A stretch of 64,000 nt of DNA from Arthrobacter sp. AFG7.2 (GTDB lineage: Bacteria; Actinomycetota; Actinomycetes; Actinomycetales; Micrococcaceae). Below, in pieces: positions 34,177 to 43,216 of this stretch; within the stretch, counting starts at the first letter, position 1; each line of letters starts with the position of its first letter. The notes beneath the pieces were generated by a model. That model saw nothing but the letters and a program-made list of their open reading frames with translations, did no database searches and was not told the DNA's origin. The stretch is from contig NZ_PJMB01000004.1 of the NCBI RefSeq assembly GCF_002892835.1, positions 310,001 through 374,000 of the forward strand, given 5' to 3'. A program made the position numbers and the translations under genes.

Positions 34177-35184
34177 ATGACCGCCACCGCCGTGCGCCCC
34201 CTTGCGCCGGCACTGCGCAGCCAGGCCCGCCACAGTGCCGGCCTGGCTGCCGCCGCAGTTGCAGTCCTTGCCCTCGCAGCCGCCAGCATGTTCGTGGGCG
34301 TCAGCGACGTCTCCCTGCCGGCCTTGCTGTCAGCAGACCCTGGCACCCTGGACATCTTTTGGATTTCCCGGGTTCCACGGACGCTCGCGGTACTGCTGGC
34401 GGGAATGGCCGTGGCAGTCGCAGGCCTGATCATGCAGCTCATGGCCAGGAACCGCTTCGTGGAGCCTTCCACGGTGGGAACTGTCGAGTCCGCAGCCCTG
34501 GGGATCCTGGCGGTCACGGTTTTCGCCCCGCAGGCCCCGGTGCTGGTGAAGATGCTGGTGGCGAGTGCCTTTGCGCTGCTGGGAACGGCGCTCTTTCTGG
34601 CCATCCTGAGGCGGCTCCCCGCACGCAACACTCTGCTCATCCCGCTGGTGGGCATCATGCTGGGCGGGGTGATCGCCGCCGTCACCACCTTCTTCGCCTA
34701 CCGCTACGACCTGCTGCAGACCCTCAGCAACTGGATGATCGGCGATTTCTCCGGCGTCCTCCGCGGCCGGTACGAACTGCTGTGGATTGTCGCCGGCCTG
34801 ATGCTGCTGGGACTGCTGGCCGCGGACCGCTTTACCGTCGCCGGAATGGGCCAGGACTTCACCACCAACCTCGGGCTGAACTACGCCCGGACCATGCGGC
34901 TGGGGCTGGTCATCGTCTCGCTGATCTCGGCCGTGGTGGTAACCACCGTGGGGGCCGTGCCCTTCCTGGGGCTGGTGGTCCCGAACATTGTCTCCCTGAT
35001 CTTCGGAGACAACCTCCGCCGTGCCGTTCCCTGGACCGCGCTCTTCGGGGCCGCCTTCGTCCTGGTCTGCGACATCATCGGGCGCACCATCCGCTACCCC
35101 TACGAGGTCCCGGTGGGAATGGTCATGTCCGTGCTGGGCGCTGTCCTTTTCCTCGTCCTGATCCTGAGGAAACGCAATGCCTGA
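34177..35184 (+). CDS. Iron-siderophore ABC permease (FecCD family), subunit 1
   Basis: 335 residues, about nine or ten helices, typical of BtuC/FecCD permeases and closest in style to YclN. Diagnostic stretches: DIFWISRVPRTLAVLLAGMAVAVAGLIMQLMARN near 65-95 (the R-xPR-x-xxAxxxGxxLaxxGxxxQ core), and VGAVPFLGLVVPNIVSLIFGDNLRRAVPWTALFGA, the coupling and last-helix region. It forms a heterodimeric channel with the next permease. Overlaps the next gene by 8 bases. N-terminal Ala-rich segment is cytosolic. Confidence 0.92.
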   Translation: MTATAVRPLAPALRSQARHSAGLAAAAVAVLALAAASMFVGVSDVSLPALLSADPGTLDIFWISRVPRTLAVLLAGMAVAVAGLIMQLMARNRFVEPSTVGTVESAALGILAVTVFAPQAPVLVKMLVASAFALLGTALFLAILRRLPARNTLLIPLVGIMLGGVIAAVTTFFAYRYDLLQTLSNWMIGDFSGVLRGRYELLWIVAGLMLLGLLAADRFTVAGMGQDFTTNLGLNYARTMRLGLVIVSLISAVVVTTVGAVPFLGLVVPNIVSLIFGDNLRRAVPWTALFGAAFVLVCDIIGRTIRYPYEVPVGMVMSVLGAVLFLVLILRKRNA

Positions 35185-36214
35185 CAGCACCACGCTCCTG
35201 CCGGTAAAGAACCCTGCGAAAGGGCGGGCAGCAACGCCACGGAGGCTGAAAGCCGCCGTCCGCAACGCCTCCCCCCGCCTGGTGGCCGGCATCCTGCTCG
35301 CGGTGACTGTCGCCGTCGTCCTCTTCTTCCTGTTCTTCGACCTGACAGGCAACGTGGGCTACATCCTGCCGCGCCGCGCCATCAAGGTGGCTGCGATGCT
35401 GCTGGTGGCCGTCGCCGTCGGCGTATCCACGCTGCTGTTCCAGACCGTCACCGCCAACCGCATCCTGACGCCGTCCATCATGGGGTTCGATTCGCTGTAC
35501 ATCCTGGTGCAGACCGTCCTGGCGTTTACCCTCGGGGCAGCCGCCGTGGTGGCCGCCCCGCCCACGCTGCAGTTCGGCATCGAAGTGCTGCTGATGGTGG
35601 CTTTCAGTGCACTGCTGTACCGCTGGATGTTCACGGGGGCTACCCGGTCCCTTCACCTGCTCCTGCTGGTGGGTGTGATTCTTGGCAGCCTGTTCCGCGG
35701 CCTGTCCTCCCTGCTGCAGCGGCTCATGGAACCCAGCGAGTTCATCATCCTCCAGGACCTGTTCTTCGCGAGCTTCAACAACGTGGACCCGGCGCTGCTG
35801 GGCGCCTCGACGGTCATCATTGCTGTTGTCTGTGCTGTCGTCTGGCGGATGCGGCACACCCTGGATGTCCTGGCGCTGGGGCGTGACGTGGCCATCAACG
35901 TGGGCGTCGACCACCGGAAAGTGGTGATGCGGGTCCTTCTGGGATGTTCGCTGCTGGTGGCGGTATCCACTGCGCTGGTGGGCCCTGTGACGTTCTTCGG
36001 GCTGCTGGTGGTGAGCCTGGGCTACCAGCTGTGCCGCGGCTTTAGCCATGCCTGGCTTCTGCCCATCGTGGTGCTGATCGGCGCCGTCGCCCTGGTGGGC
36101 GGGCAACTGGTCCTCGAGCAGGTCTTTGGCTTCAGTACAGCCCTCAGCGTGGTCATCGAATTTACGGGCGGCATCCTGTTCCTCTACCTTCTCCTGAAAG
36201 GCTCCCTCAAATGA
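35177..36214 (+). CDS. Iron-siderophore ABC permease (FecCD family), subunit 2
   Basis: 345 residues, FecCD-type permease most like YclO. It has a longer cytosolic N-terminus (residues 1-35, basic) and about nine helices; NVGYILPRRAIKVAAMLLVAVAVGVSTLLFQTVTANRILTPSIMGFDSLYILVQ is the family core near 55-105, and VDHRKVVMRVLLGCSLLVAVSTALVGPVTFFGLLVVSL contains the coupling segment. It pairs with the preceding permease. Its start overlaps the previous gene by 8 bases, indicating coupled translation. Confidence 0.92.
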   Translation: MPDSTTLLPVKNPAKGRAATPRRLKAAVRNASPRLVAGILLAVTVAVVLFFLFFDLTGNVGYILPRRAIKVAAMLLVAVAVGVSTLLFQTVTANRILTPSIMGFDSLYILVQTVLAFTLGAAAVVAAPPTLQFGIEVLLMVAFSALLYRWMFTGATRSLHLLLLVGVILGSLFRGLSSLLQRLMEPSEFIILQDLFFASFNNVDPALLGASTVIIAVVCAVVWRMRHTLDVLALGRDVAINVGVDHRKVVMRVLLGCSLLVAVSTALVGPVTFFGLLVVSLGYQLCRGFSHAWLLPIVVLIGAVALVGGQLVLEQVFGFSTALSVVIEFTGGILFLYLLLKGSLK

Positions 36215-36248
36215 CCCGTCCACTTCCCGGCGCGTCGGGCACCCGGCC

Positions 36249-37007
36249 ATGATTGAGGTCCGGAACGTCTCCAAGAGCTACGGCGGGCAGGCTGTTCTCG
36301 ACGACGTCAGCTGCGTCATCCCCGCAGGCGGGATCACCTCCATCATCGGCCCTAACGGGGCGGGCAAATCCACTTTGCTGTCCCTGATCAGCCGGCTCCA
36401 GCCGCTCGAGGAAGGTGCTGTCTCCGTTGCAGGCCTGGACGTCGCAGCCACGGACAGCAGGGAACTTGCCCGGACCATGGCCATCCTGCGGCAGGAGAAC
36501 CACCTGACCATGCGGCTGACTGTCCGGGACCTTGTGGCTTTTGGCCGCTTTCCCCACTCCGGCGGGCGGCCCACGGTGGAGGACCTGGCGAAGGTGGAGG
36601 AAGCCATCGCGCACCTGGACCTGACACCCATGGCGGACAAGTTCGTTGACGAACTCTCCGGCGGGCAGCGCCAGCGGGCCTTCATCGCCATGGTTCTCGC
36701 ACAGGACACCCGGTACCTGCTGCTCGATGAGCCGCTGAACAACCTGGACATGAAACACTCGGTGGAAATGATGCGGCTCCTGCGCCGGCTTGCTGACGAG
36801 TTCGGCAAGACGATCGTCCTGGTGGTCCATGACATCAACTTTGCGTCCTGCTACTCGGACACCATCCTGGCCATGAAGGACGGGCGGCTGGTCCACCAGG
36901 GAAGCCCGCGGCAGATCATGCAGCAGGCCATGCTCCGGGACGTGTACGACATCGACATCCGCATCGAGGACATCGACGGCAACCGGATAGGCGTCTACTT
37001 CGCCTGA
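36249..37007 (+). CDS. Iron-siderophore ABC transporter ATPase
   Basis: 252 residues, a single ABC domain like YclP/FepC. Walker A GPNGAGKST near residue 37-45, Q-loop ILRQENHLTM, signature LSGGQRQRAF near 137, Walker B YLLLDEPLNNLD, switch His in VVHDINFASCY. Energises uptake of ferric siderophore through the two preceding permeases. Starts 34 bases after the second permease. Its last 13 bases overlap the end of the convergent small membrane protein gene. Confidence 0.94.
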   Translation: MIEVRNVSKSYGGQAVLDDVSCVIPAGGITSIIGPNGAGKSTLLSLISRLQPLEEGAVSVAGLDVAATDSRELARTMAILRQENHLTMRLTVRDLVAFGRFPHSGGRPTVEDLAKVEEAIAHLDLTPMADKFVDELSGGQRQRAFIAMVLAQDTRYLLLDEPLNNLDMKHSVEMMRLLRRLADEFGKTIVLVVHDINFASCYSDTILAMKDGRLVHQGSPRQIMQQAMLRDVYDIDIRIEDIDGNRIGVYFA

Positions 37008-37279
37008 CCGGTGGCCGCCGTTCCCGTCAACACTGCGGAAAGGTAGCGCATCACCAGGGAGGCGGCTATCAACGCGGCGGACAGCGGCATAAAGAACAGG
37101 GTGACCAGCTGGAAAGCCAGCTGCAGGACGGTGCCAACAGCCTGGGAATAGGCCGGGCCCAGCTGCAGTGACTGGAAGATCTGGGGTGCCAGGATCACTG
37201 AGAGGGCGCCGACGGCACCAAGAATGATTCCTGCCCGCAAAGTGGTCCTCGGCAACCCCGCCACTGTCTTCTGATCCAT
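36995..37279 (-). CDS. Small membrane protein, hypothetical
   Basis: 94 residues from the ATG at 37279, with a strong ribosome site GGGGGAGGTCC. Two hydrophobic spans, about residues 14-33 and 46-75, separated by QIFQSLQLGPAYSQ. The last third of a very long open frame that otherwise shadows the MFS gene; only this part has its own start, ribosome site and membrane character. It converges on the iron ATPase gene with a 13-base overlap. Function unknown; not one of the known iron-transport accessory proteins that I recognise. Confidence 0.7.
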   Translation of the reverse strand: MDQKTVAGLPRTTLRAGIILGAVGALSVILAPQIFQSLQLGPAYSQAVGTVLQLAFQLVTLFFMPLSAALIAASLVMRYLSAVLTGTAATGQAK

Positions 37280-37386
37280 GCTGGACCTCCCCCACGTCGT
37301 TGATTCACTGAGCTCCCAGCCAAACACGGGGCGCGATGGACCACAAGGGCGCAGAACCGGGCTGTCGGCGAGTCCCGTCGCAAAGA

Positions 37387-37425
37387 CAAACCCTCCCGCA
37401 CAAGAAGAACGTGAGGAAGGGTTTG
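37387..37425 (-). terminator. Terminator after the sugar-porter gene
   Basis: 15-base arms CAAACCCT... (37387-37401) and ...AGGGTTTG (37411-37425) with two mismatches and a 9-base loop, starting 33 bases beyond the MFS stop on the minus strand. Confidence 0.55.
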
Positions 37426-37458
37426 CGGTTGAGCTGCGGAACGTGATGGAGCGTTGGG

Positions 37459-38895
37459 TCAGGCGGCGGAGCCCTTGCGCACGAACAGCGTTTCGGCCTG
37501 CTCCAGTGACATCCCGTTGGTCTCCGGCACCTTGAACATAACGAAGAAGAACGACGCCGCCGCGAACAGTGCGTACATGGCGTACGTCAGCGGGAGCGAA
37601 CCGGCAGCCATGACCGGGAAGCTGAGCGTGATGGCGAAGTTCGCCACCCACTGTGCGGCCGCAGCAAGGCCAAGGGCCCGGGCGCGGATCCGGGACGGGA
37701 AGATCTCGCCAAGCAGGACCCACACCAAGGGGCCCCAGGACGCGCCGAAGCTGACAACAAAAACGTTTGCCGCCACCAGCGCCACCGGACCCCAGGCGCC
37801 GGGAAGGGAGATCTCGGAACCGGAGCCCACAGCGGTGGAGAAGGCCACGGCCATGGCAGCCAGGGATATGGCCATTCCTACGGAGCCGGCCAGCAGGATG
37901 GGCCTGCGTCCGATGCGGTCCACCAGGGCGATGGCCACCAGGGTGACCAGGATATTGGTGACGGAGGTCGCCACGGAGATGGTGAGGGAGTCCTTCTCCT
38001 GGAAGCCGACAGCCTTCCAGAGGGTGGTGGAGTAGTAGAAGATCACGTTGATGCCCACGAACTGCTGCAGGACGGACAGGATGATGCCCACCCACACCAC
38101 GGCCTGCAGGCCGAAGGTCTTGCCGCGCACGGAACCCTTCTGGCCGGCCAGTTTGTCCTCCTCGATGGCGTCGCGGATTTCCCGGATGTGCCGGTCCGTC
38201 TCCTCTGCGGGAACGATGGAGTTGAAGACCTTCCGGGCTTCCTCTTCCTTGCCCTGGAACACCAGGAAGCGCGGGGATTCGGGAAGGGTGAAGGCGATCC
38301 AGCCGTACACCACGGCGGGCAGGGCAGCGGCCAGGAACATCCAGCGCCAGGCCTCGATTCCCAGCCAGTAGGCCTCGCCGGCGCCGCCGGCGCTGGTGGC
38401 CAGCAGCGCGTCTGACAGCAGCGCCGCGAAGATACCGGTGGTGATGGCCAGCTGCTGCAGCGATGCGAGCCGCCCACGGACATGCCGCGGCGAAATCTCC
38501 GAAATGTAGGCGGGCGCAATGACTGACGCGAGGCCGATGCCCAGGCCGCCCACCAGGCGCCAGAAGATCAGGTCCCATACGCCGAACGCGAAGCCGGTAC
38601 CCAGGGCGCTGACCAGGAAGAGCAGCGCGCCCAGTTTCATGGCGGGGATGCGTCCGTAATGGTCGGCCACCTTGCCCGCGAGGTAGGCGCCTGCGGCGCA
38701 GCCCAGCAGTGCGATGGCCACGGCGAAGCCGGTCACGGCTTCGGACAGCGCGAACTCGTCCTTCATGGCATCCACGGCGCCGTTGACCACGGAGGAGTCG
38801 AACCCGAACAGGAATCCGCCCACGGCACCCGCGAGCGCCAGCCAGATCACCCGCTGCGGTATCCGGGCGGTTGTCTGCTCCTGTGCAGTGGGCAT
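37459..38895 (-). CDS. MFS sugar transporter (sugar porter family)
   Basis: 478 residues from ATG 38895 with GGGAG upstream; 42 extra codons of the longer frame are non-membrane. Twelve helices in two halves with a central cytosolic loop (about 205-250). Sugar-porter signatures: DHYGRIPAMKLGALLFLVSALG after helix 2-3, the segment RGRLASLQQLAITTG, PESPRFLVFQGKEEEA before the loop, DRIGRRPILLAGS in the second half, and VPETNGMSLEQAE at the C-terminus. QQFVGINVIFYYS in helix 7 fits hexose or pentose/inositol proton symporters such as GalP, XylE and IolT. Sugar is not determinable. Monocistronic. Confidence 0.9.
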   Translation of the reverse strand: MPTAQEQTTARIPQRVIWLALAGAVGGFLFGFDSSVVNGAVDAMKDEFALSEAVTGFAVAIALLGCAAGAYLAGKVADHYGRIPAMKLGALLFLVSALGTGFAFGVWDLIFWRLVGGLGIGLASVIAPAYISEISPRHVRGRLASLQQLAITTGIFAALLSDALLATSAGGAGEAYWLGIEAWRWMFLAAALPAVVYGWIAFTLPESPRFLVFQGKEEEARKVFNSIVPAEETDRHIREIRDAIEEDKLAGQKGSVRGKTFGLQAVVWVGIILSVLQQFVGINVIFYYSTTLWKAVGFQEKDSLTISVATSVTNILVTLVAIALVDRIGRRPILLAGSVGMAISLAAMAVAFSTAVGSGSEISLPGAWGPVALVAANVFVVSFGASWGPLVWVLLGEIFPSRIRARALGLAAAAQWVANFAITLSFPVMAAGSLPLTYAMYALFAAASFFFVMFKVPETNGMSLEQAETLFVRKGSAA

Positions 38896-39067
38896 GGTTC
38901 TCCCTTGGTCTGGGTATGTGTGGATGCGGTGCGGACGTCGTCGGCTGCGGAACCGGCCCCTGGCCGGCGCACACGCGTTACACAGTGTTCCATGCCACCG
39001 TGCCCTGTTCCAGTTGAGCATCCGGCGGGACCGGCCGGAAATCGTCCCCCAGCCGCGGGTACGGGGG

Positions 39068-39565
39068 CTACCGCTCCACGAGGATCCCGTCCGGGTCGCA
39101 CCAGATCATGGCTCCGGTGCGGATGGTCACGCCGTCGATCTCCACGTCCACGCCAACTTCGCCGGCGCCTGCCTTGGCGCTCTTGCGGGGGTTGCTGCCC
39201 AGGGCCTTCACACCCAGGTCCAGCGCGGCAATGGCTTCACGGTCACGGATTGCTCCATTGATCACGACGCCGGCCCAGCCATTCGCCACGGCGCTTTCGG
39301 CGATCATGTCCCCCATGAGGGCGGTGCCAAGGGAGCCGCCGCCGTCCACCACCAGCACGTTGCCGTTGCCGGGCGTAGCCAGCGTGGACTTCACCAGGGC
39401 GTTGTCCTGGAAGCAGCGGATGGTCCGTGCCTGGCCGCTGAAGTGCGAGCGGCCGCCGAGGGACTGGAACTGCAGCGCCACCGACGCCAGTTCATCGCCG
39501 CGCTCGTCGTACAAATCCGCGGTGTTGACGGCGGTGCTGTCGGCCGGGGTGGACGCTGCGCTCAT
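39068..39565 (-). CDS. rraA: RraA family protein (RNase E inhibitor-like / HMG-type aldolase)
   Basis: 165 residues from ATG 39565 with GAGGAGA upstream. RraA fold: TADLYDERGDEL at the N-terminus, NVLVVDGGGSLGTALMGDMIAESAVANGWAGVVINGAIRD across 75-115 and GVTIRTGAMIWCDPDGILV at the end. The retained G-x-x-R-D pattern (NGAIRDREAI) is the magnesium and pyruvate-binding site of 4-hydroxy-4-methyl-2-oxoglutarate / oxaloacetate lyases, so enzymatic activity is as likely as RNase regulation. Divergent from an MFS gene over 118 bp. Confidence 0.88.
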   Translation of the reverse strand: MSAASTPADSTAVNTADLYDERGDELASVALQFQSLGGRSHFSGQARTIRCFQDNALVKSTLATPGNGNVLVVDGGGSLGTALMGDMIAESAVANGWAGVVINGAIRDREAIAALDLGVKALGSNPRKSAKAGAGEVGVDVEIDGVTIRTGAMIWCDPDGILVER

Positions 39566-39683
39566 GTGGTTCTCCTCGATGTTCAGGACCGTGTTGGTGC
39601 CGGCCGCCGTCTTACCCGGCGGTGCGGTAACGCCCACGATAGTCTGACTGCATCGCCATTTCGTCGCAGCGGGGGAGTACGCC

Positions 39684-40973
39684 ATGAGTCTGTCCGATAC
39701 ACCCGCACCCCTTGAGCGCGGTGCCGTTCAGCCGGACGGTCCGACGGCGGCGCTCGCCGAACCGACGCGGAAGGTCACCGCCCGGTGGGTCACGGGGCTG
39801 GTCCTGGTGAACGTGGGCATCAACGCCGCCTTCTTCGGCCCCATCAATATCTTCATTGGGCAGCAGGCCATCAGCTTCGATGAAGCCAGCAAGGAAGCGA
39901 TCCTATCCCTTGCGACGGCCTGCGGGGCCGCGGTTTCCCTGGTGGCCAACCCCCTTTTCGGCGCCCTCTCGGACCGCACAACGTCCAGCCTTGGCCGCCG
40001 GTCGCCCTGGGTGCTCGCGGGGGCTGTGCTGGCCTCGGCGGCCCTCCTGGCCATGTCCGGGGCCACCAGTGTGGCCCTGATGGTGCTGTTCTGGTGCGTG
40101 GTGCAATTGGGGGCAAACGCCGCCTACGCTGCCATCACCGCAGCTGTTCCGGACCGGGTGCCCCTGCCGCAGCGGGGGAAGGTGGGCGGGCTGGCGGCCA
40201 TGGGCCAAACGCTGGGGATCCTCACCGGCGCCGTCTTCGGTGCCGTGGTGTCCGGCAACTTCATGGTTGGTTACTGGCTCTGCGCCGCCGCACTTCTCCT
40301 TTCCGTGGTCCCATACCTCATCCACCGGGACGACCCCGTGCTCCACAAGGGCGTGCTGCCCCGGTTCCGGCCGTGGGTGTTCCTCCGGGGGTTCTGGCTC
40401 AGTCCGCGGCTGTATCCGGATTTCGCCTGGGCATGCCTGACGCGCTTCCTGGTGAACGTTGGCAACCAGCTGACCATCGTCTACCTGCTCTTTTTCCTTC
40501 GCGACATCCTCAAGCATGAGGACCCTGCTGCCGGCGTGCTGGTCCTCACCGGGACCTACGCCGTGATGGTGATGATCACGGCGGTGCTGGCCGGACCATG
40601 GAGTGACAGGGTGGGCAGGCGCAAGCCGTTCGTGATTGGATCCTCGGCCACCATCGCCGGGGCGGGAATAATCATGGCCTTCTTCCCGGTGTGGCCTGGA
40701 GCCCTTGCAGGCGCCGCCGTGCTGGGGATCGGGTTTGGGGCGTACCTGGCGGTGGACTTCGCACTGCTGACGCAAGTCCTGCCCCTGGCGGCGGACCGCG
40801 GCAAGGACATGGGCATCATCAATGTGGCCAATTCACTGCCGCAGGTGGTGGCCCCGACGCTGGCTTTCGTGGCTGTAACGCAGTGGGGCGGGTATCGCTC
40901 CCTGTTCCTGATTGCCGCGGTCATTGGACTGCTCGGCGCTGTGTTCGTGGTGAAGATCAAGGGTGTCCGCTGA
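39684..40973 (+). CDS. MFS transporter
   Basis: 429 residues with twelve helices in two six-helix halves joined at about residue 205-240 (HRDDPVLHKGVLPRFRPWVF). Motif A copies: GALSDRTTSSLGRRSPWVLAG after helix 2 and GPWSDRVGRRKPFVIGSS after helix 8. The GRRSPW form resembles sugar/cation symporter (GPH-like) and related actinobacterial carriers. Substrate unknown. Starts 118 bp from the divergent rraA gene; ribosome site GGGGGAG before the ATG. Confidence 0.88.
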   Translation: MSLSDTPAPLERGAVQPDGPTAALAEPTRKVTARWVTGLVLVNVGINAAFFGPINIFIGQQAISFDEASKEAILSLATACGAAVSLVANPLFGALSDRTTSSLGRRSPWVLAGAVLASAALLAMSGATSVALMVLFWCVVQLGANAAYAAITAAVPDRVPLPQRGKVGGLAAMGQTLGILTGAVFGAVVSGNFMVGYWLCAAALLLSVVPYLIHRDDPVLHKGVLPRFRPWVFLRGFWLSPRLYPDFAWACLTRFLVNVGNQLTIVYLLFFLRDILKHEDPAAGVLVLTGTYAVMVMITAVLAGPWSDRVGRRKPFVIGSSATIAGAGIIMAFFPVWPGALAGAAVLGIGFGAYLAVDFALLTQVLPLAADRGKDMGIINVANSLPQVVAPTLAFVAVTQWGGYRSLFLIAAVIGLLGAVFVVKIKGVR

Positions 40974-41009
40974 CTGTGCCGAAGGGCAGAACTAAGGCAG
41001 CTGACTAAT

Positions 41010-41035
41010 TACGTCACACCGCCGTGCCGTATAGT
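41010..41035 (+). promoter_or_regulatory. Promoter region of the TetR gene with a TACGTCAC half-site
   Basis: TACGTCAC at 41010-41017 followed by a good -10 TATAGT at 41030-41035. The same 8-mer recurs at 41814 before the malic enzyme gene. Confidence 0.4.
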
Positions 41036-41045
41036 TGACCCGGAT

Positions 41046-41720
41046 GTGCGGGCGGTCATGTTGGGAATATCCGTGGCTGACGCACCACAGGAACACAACC
41101 CCGGAATATTGATGCCCGAGACCACTTCAGACCATCCGCCCATGGCCGTCAGGCCCTCCGCGCCGCGCCAGTGGCAGCGCTATACCAAGATCCTGGAAGC
41201 TGCAGGAGGGTTTGCGCGCAAGGGCATGGAGTCGGTGGACCTTGCTGAAGTTGCAGTCAAGGCTGATGTGCCCTTGGGAACTGTCTACCGGTACTTTCCT
41301 TCCTCCACGCACCTGATGCTCGCGCTCTACCGGCACCAGCTGGAGGAGCTTCAAGGCGGCGCACGGACAACGAGCGCGCGCTTCCGGGACAGGGCACTCG
41401 CCGGGCTGCTGATGGAGATTTTCCACATGCGCGTGATGCAACCCGCGGTGGAGCATTGCCTTAGCCGGGGGATCTATCTCCCGGACAGGGATACCACCGA
41501 ACTGCTGCGGGACATTGATGTGCTGGCCGAGAAGGCGGTGACTGCGGTCTGTGGTGATCCCACCGCCGCACGGGTGCTCCTGGTTGCCACCACTGGTCTC
41601 GTCCAGTCCGTCCGGAACCGCCGGCTGTCACTCTTTGATGCGGAGGAAGACCTGAAAAAGGCCTGTGCCCTCCTCTCGGGGCCCGGCGGATCCCGGTACA
41701 CACTTCATAAAAGCGCGTAA
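41046..41720 (+). CDS. TetR/AcrR-family regulator upstream of malic enzyme
   Basis: Up to 224 residues; the start is uncertain (GTG 41046, ATG 41058 or ATG 41112), because the first 33 residues before the DNA-binding domain carry no conserved features. Helix-turn-helix at about residues 45-90 of the long form: QRYTKILEAAGGFARKGMESVDLAEVAVKADVPLGTVYRYFPSSTHLML in outline, with GTVYRYF. The ligand domain resembles the KstR2/steroid-type group in having LPDRDTTELLRDIDVLAEKA, but no steroid genes are near. It precedes the malic enzyme gene on the same strand by 199 bp; shared TACGTCAC sites suggest it may regulate both. Confidence 0.82.
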   Translation: MRAVMLGISVADAPQEHNPGILMPETTSDHPPMAVRPSAPRQWQRYTKILEAAGGFARKGMESVDLAEVAVKADVPLGTVYRYFPSSTHLMLALYRHQLEELQGGARTTSARFRDRALAGLLMEIFHMRVMQPAVEHCLSRGIYLPDRDTTELLRDIDVLAEKAVTAVCGDPTAARVLLVATTGLVQSVRNRRLSLFDAEEDLKKACALLSGPGGSRYTLHKSA

Positions 41721-41760
41721 CAGGTCTAGACCAATCCGGGTTTACATCAGGCTTATTTGC

Positions 41761-41821
41761 GTGATGTAGGACACAAAAGCCGCCAAAGAACCCTACTTTC
41801 CAGCGTTTTTTACTACGTCAC
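41761..41821. promoter_or_regulatory. Repeated half-sites before the malic enzyme gene
   Basis: GTGATGTA (41761-41768) and TACGTCAC (41814-41821) are inverted copies (one mismatch) of the site found before the TetR gene. They flank the likely promoter of the malic enzyme gene. Confidence 0.35.
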
Positions 41822-41919
41822 TTTGTTCTGAGGGCGCATTTGCCGCACCTACCATGGTCCAAACGGAGCAGCAGGCACCATCGCCCAAGCCCCCACGGCC
41901 AGCACCAGGAGACAACGAC

Positions 41920-43119
41920 GTGTCCATTGACGCACTTGCAGCAACTGACAATTCCGCAGCCACCGCACTGAGCGAAGCAGAAATCTTCGCCGCCCATCAG
42001 GGCGGCAAGCTCTCCATCTCAAGCACGGTCCCGCTGTCCAACAAGCGCGACCTGTCCATCGCCTACACGCCGGGTGTAGCCGAGGTCAGCCGGGCCATCT
42101 ACGCCAAACCTGAACTCGCCCGCACACTAACCTGGGCCCAGCGACTGGTAGTTGTGGTCAGCGACGGCACCGCCGTTTTGGGACTGGGCAACATCGGTGC
42201 CAGCGCCTCACTCCCGGTGATGGAAGGCAAGTCCGCCCTGTTCAAGACCTTCGGTGACCTTGATTCGATTCCGCTGGTGCTCAACACCACCGACGTGGAC
42301 GAGATCGTGGAAACCCTGGTCCGCCTCCGTCCCAGCTTCGGCGCGGTCAACCTCGAGGACATCTCCGCTCCCCGCTGCTTTGAGCTTGAGGAAAAGCTGA
42401 TCGAGGCGCTTGACTGCCCTGTGATGCATGATGACCAGCACGGCACCGCCGTCGTTGCCCTCGCAGCGCTGACCAACGCAGCCAAAGTGACGCGCCGCGG
42501 GCTGGAAGGGCTGCGCGTGGTGGTCTCGGGCGCGGGTGCGGCCGGCATCGCCGTCGCGGAAATCCTGCTGGCTGCCGGCATCACCGACGTCGTCCTGCTG
42601 GATTCCAGGGGCATCATCAGCAGCGCCCGCAAGGACCTGGCCGCGGACAGCACCAGCAAGAAGGCGGACATCGCCGGGCGCAGCAACCCCCGCGAAGTGG
42701 AGGGCGGCCCGGCCGAGGCGCTCGCGGGTGCTGATGTCTTCATCGGCGTTTCCTCCTCCAAGCTGGACGAGGAACACCTGAAGCTCATGAACCGGGACGC
42801 CATCGTCTTTGCACTCTCCAACCCGGACCCGGAAGTACTTCCCGAGGTCGCGGTGAAGTACGCAGCCGTGGTGGCCACCGGGCGCAGCGATTTCCCCAAC
42901 CAGATCAACAACGTGCTGGCTTTCCCCGGGATCTTCCGTGGCGCCCTAAATGCCGGTGCCCGGCGCATCACCCCGGCTATGAAGCTCGCCGCAGCCAACG
43001 CCATTGCGGAGCTGGCCGCGGAGGACCTGTCAGCGGAGTACATCGTGCCCAGCCCTCTGGATCCGCGGGTTGCCCCGGCTGTTACTGCAGCAGTCGCCGC
43101 CGCGGTTGGGGTGGAGTAG
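41920..43119 (+). CDS. NAD(P)-dependent malic enzyme
   Basis: 399 residues from GTG 41920, chosen because CCAGGAGA lies eight bases upstream; an in-frame ATG at 41854 has no ribosome site. Oxidatively decarboxylates malate to pyruvate. N-terminal domain: LSIAYTPGVAEVSRAI with the catalytic Tyr, VVSDGTAVLGLGNIGASASLPVMEGKSALFKTF with the catalytic Lys, and NLEDISAPRCFELE...MHDDQHGTAVV (metal ligands). NAD(P) domain begins VVSGAGAAGIAVAEIL. C-terminal LSNPDPEV and NQINNVLAFPGIFRGAL are typical of the short bacterial (MaeB core) form; there is no phosphotransacetylase domain. Closed by an 18-bp terminator. Confidence 0.94.
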   Translation: MSIDALAATDNSAATALSEAEIFAAHQGGKLSISSTVPLSNKRDLSIAYTPGVAEVSRAIYAKPELARTLTWAQRLVVVVSDGTAVLGLGNIGASASLPVMEGKSALFKTFGDLDSIPLVLNTTDVDEIVETLVRLRPSFGAVNLEDISAPRCFELEEKLIEALDCPVMHDDQHGTAVVALAALTNAAKVTRRGLEGLRVVVSGAGAAGIAVAEILLAAGITDVVLLDSRGIISSARKDLAADSTSKKADIAGRSNPREVEGGPAEALAGADVFIGVSSSKLDEEHLKLMNRDAIVFALSNPDPEVLPEVAVKYAAVVATGRSDFPNQINNVLAFPGIFRGALNAGARRITPAMKLAAANAIAELAAEDLSAEYIVPSPLDPRVAPAVTAAVAAAVGVE

Positions 43120-43141
43120 CGGTCCCGTTCCAGGTGCATGA

Positions 43142-43180
43142 CGACGGCGGTGCCTCCTTTCGAAGGAGGCACCGCCGTCG
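43142..43180 (+). terminator. Terminator after the malic enzyme gene
   Basis: Perfect 18-bp arms (43142-43159 and 43163-43180) around a 3-base centre, opening to a CTTTCGAAGG loop. No T-run follows. Confidence 0.8.
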
Positions 43181-43203
43181 CGGGTTAAGGCTGGAGCCAA
43201 CCC

Positions 43204-43209
43204 TAGACT
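43204..43209 (+). promoter_or_regulatory. -10 box TAGACT, leaderless start
   Basis: TAGACT, seven bases, then the ATG at 43217. Confidence 0.45.
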
Positions 43210-43216
43210 TGGATCC

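Noticed and set aside
36995..38974. A 659-codon open frame on the minus strand
   Set aside because: Most of it is another reading frame of the MFS sugar transporter, which has clear membrane helices and motifs. Only the last 94 codons have their own start and ribosome site and are kept as a small membrane protein.
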